Source: Sphingobacteriaceae bacterium (GTDB taxonomy: Bacteria > Bacteroidota > Bacteroidia > UBA7662). From it: a stretch of DNA of 64,000 bases. The DNA lies in contig PNNG01000005.1 of NCBI GenBank assembly GCA_013824115.1, positions 67,075 through 131,074 on the forward strand, read 5' to 3'. The notes below the pieces were generated by a model. That model ran no database searches and was not told the origin of the DNA. It saw only the letters and a list, made by a program, of their open reading frames with translations. Position 1 is the first letter of the stretch, and the number at the start of each line of letters is the position of its first letter. The translations under genes and the position numbers were made by a program. Of the stretch, positions 62,935 through 64,000 are shown one piece after another.

Positions 62935-64000
62935 ATGATGCGATTGGTAGTGCTTTCGGTTCTTTTGCTGCTTTCTGTTGCAGTGGGAGCCCAAAACCGA
63001 GTGGAGCTGCGCTGGGGAGAACCCACCCGGCACGAGATGGATGAAAGCAGTGCGCTCCGCAGGATCAACTGTTTAGACTGCAGCTATTCTGGCGCCAAAG
63101 CCGAAACGCCTTATTATATAGGTGGGCTCAAAGGCGCTTTCGATTTACAGCTGGAGGTATTAGAAACAGAAATCATCCCCACCTCCGCGCTCCAAAACGT
63201 AGAAATGGCTGGCTGGCCTCAAGATTTTGAAATGGTGCAGCAGCGGGTGCGCGTGCGCAAACAAACCGAAACCCATTACCACCTCAAAGCCATCCGAAAA
63301 ACGGCCGATGGCAGGGTCGAACGCCTTCTGGCATTCCGTATCATCAGCAAGCCCGCCGCCCAAGAAGTGGTTAACAATACCGCTGCCTTTAGAGTAAGCA
63401 GTCAAAACTCGGTTTTACAAACCGGCGACTGGTACCGCATCGGCATCGTCAACGACGGTATGTACCGCATCACCCCGGCCTTTTTGAACAGCATTGGCAT
63501 CAATGCAGCCAATATCGACCCCCGCAACATCCGCATCTACGGAAACGGGGGCGGCATGTTGCCCGAGGCCAATGGTGTTTTCCGATACGACGATTTGGTT
63601 GAAAACCCCATACAGGTGGTAGGGGAAGGCGACGGCAGGTTTGATGCCAGTGATTATGTGCTTTTTTATGCCGAAGGCCCGCACAAATGGCGCTACAACA
63701 CCACCAGCGGCAACTACAACCACCAGTTTAATCTCTACGCCGACACCAATTATTACTTCATCACCGTAAGCTTGGGTGCCGGAAAACGCGTTGCCAACCA
63801 GACACCACCCGCGGCTGCGGCCGATTTTACCAGCACCAGTTTCGATATTTTGCAGTACCACCAACGTGACGAACAAAACCTCATCCGCAGTGGTAGAAAA
63901 TGGTACGGCGAAACTTTTGACTTGGTAAGTAGTCGCGATTTTTCATTCAATATGCCCAACCGGCTTACCAACGTGCCTGTTTTTATTCGAGCCGAAGTAG
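62935..64000 (+). CDS. porU: T9SS C-terminal signal peptidase PorU, N-terminal part (cut by window edge)
   Basis: About 355 codons visible out of an expected 1,100 or more; two adjacent ATGs at 62935 and 62938. A signal peptide (MMRLVVLSVLLLLSVAVGAQ) is followed by the PorU N-terminal region with GDWYRIGIVNDGMYRITPAFLNSIGI (read in parts), DPRNIRIYGNGGGMLPEANG and FDASDYVLFYAEGPHKW. PorU is a gingipain-like (C25) protease on the outer membrane that removes the sorting domain from T9SS cargo and helps attach it to A-LPS. The catalytic His/Cys lie beyond the window. Divergent from sprF-gldJ. Confidence 0.9.
   Translation, partial: MMRLVVLSVLLLLSVAVGAQNRVELRWGEPTRHEMDESSALRRINCLDCSYSGAKAETPYYIGGLKGAFDLQLEVLETEIIPTSALQNVEMAGWPQDFEMVQQRVRVRKQTETHYHLKAIRKTADGRVERLLAFRIISKPAAQEVVNNTAAFRVSSQNSVLQTGDWYRIGIVNDGMYRITPAFLNSIGINAANIDPRNIRIYGNGGGMLPEANGVFRYDDLVENPIQVVGEGDGRFDASDYVLFYAEGPHKWRYNTTSGNYNHQFNLYADTNYYFITVSLGAGKRVANQTPPAAAADFTSTSFDILQYHQRDEQNLIRSGRKWYGETFDLVSSRDFSFNMPNRLTNVPVFIRAEV

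Overview
The window is a chromosomal segment from a member of the Bacteroidota. The evidence is direct. At least eleven genes have a -7 box of the form TAnnTTTG a short distance upstream, with little or no Shine-Dalgarno sequence. Five secreted proteins end in a type IX secretion (T9SS) type A sorting domain. T9SS machinery genes (porU, a porP/sprF homologue, gldJ) lie at the right end. There is also a T9SS-era TonB receptor with a carboxypeptidase-like N-terminal domain. CarB is of the short form that I associate with Flavobacteriia, but I cannot fix the family. Most of the window has balanced-to-high GC. About 37.4-47.0 kb is visibly AT-rich and looks acquired.

Layout. 0-5.3 kb: minus-strand carB followed by a response regulator and a truncated sensor kinase, and a DUF4143-type ATPase preceded by a 23-bp-period array of dyads. 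5.6-22.6 kb: housekeeping metabolism and export, namely GTP-type PEP carboxykinase, a fused 2-oxoacid dehydrogenase E1, an M28 peptidase with a sorting domain, an ammonium transporter, SAM synthetase, a REP-like palindrome cluster, a WbpE-like sugar aminotransferase, two T9SS cargo proteins and glycine decarboxylase. 22.9-31.0 kb: a compact plus-strand cluster of six genes, most of them overlapping. It encodes an adenylate-forming ligase, a BtaA-like 3-amino-3-carboxypropyl transferase, a choline/aminoglycoside-type kinase, a UbiA-like membrane enzyme, a rifampin-phosphotransferase-like dikinase and a GNAT/YghO-like acyltransferase. I know of no described pathway with this set, and a novel polar lipid or aminocarboxypropyl metabolite is my best guess.

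31.0-37.2 kb: a DUF4160/DUF2442-XRE pair, scpB, a dipeptidyl-peptidase III homologue, tRNA-Leu(CAG), an ECF sigma/anti-sigma pair, a ParD-like fragment and recX. 37.6-47.0 kb: the AT-rich island, with a DUF2130 (nuclease-like) gene 12 bases ahead of a 1,936-residue DUF4011/SF1 helicase/MTES_1575/DUF3320 protein (a candidate anti-phage module). An orphan membrane-anchored protein and a PIN toxin overlapping a 50-residue antitoxin candidate follow. The island is flanked by non-coding remnants. 47.3-64 kb: a CIA30 protein, a Fic protein bracketed by CGTATCAT iteron arrays, GluQRS, a T9SS-secreted glycosidase-like protein, a TonB receptor with a DtxR/MntR-like box in its promoter, a T9SS-secreted multicopper oxidase, a WG-repeat protein, a biotin carrier protein, and the sprF-gldJ-HD-Nudix operon divergent from porU.

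Functional links. The T9SS genes at the right end would export the five sorting-domain proteins (M28 peptidase, two beta-rich proteins, glycosidase, multicopper oxidase). The TonB receptor and multicopper oxidase may form a metal-handling pair. The three accessory regions (lipid-like cluster, AT-rich island, Fic cassette) hold the least explained biology. All family assignments are from reading the translated sequence and were not checked by database search.
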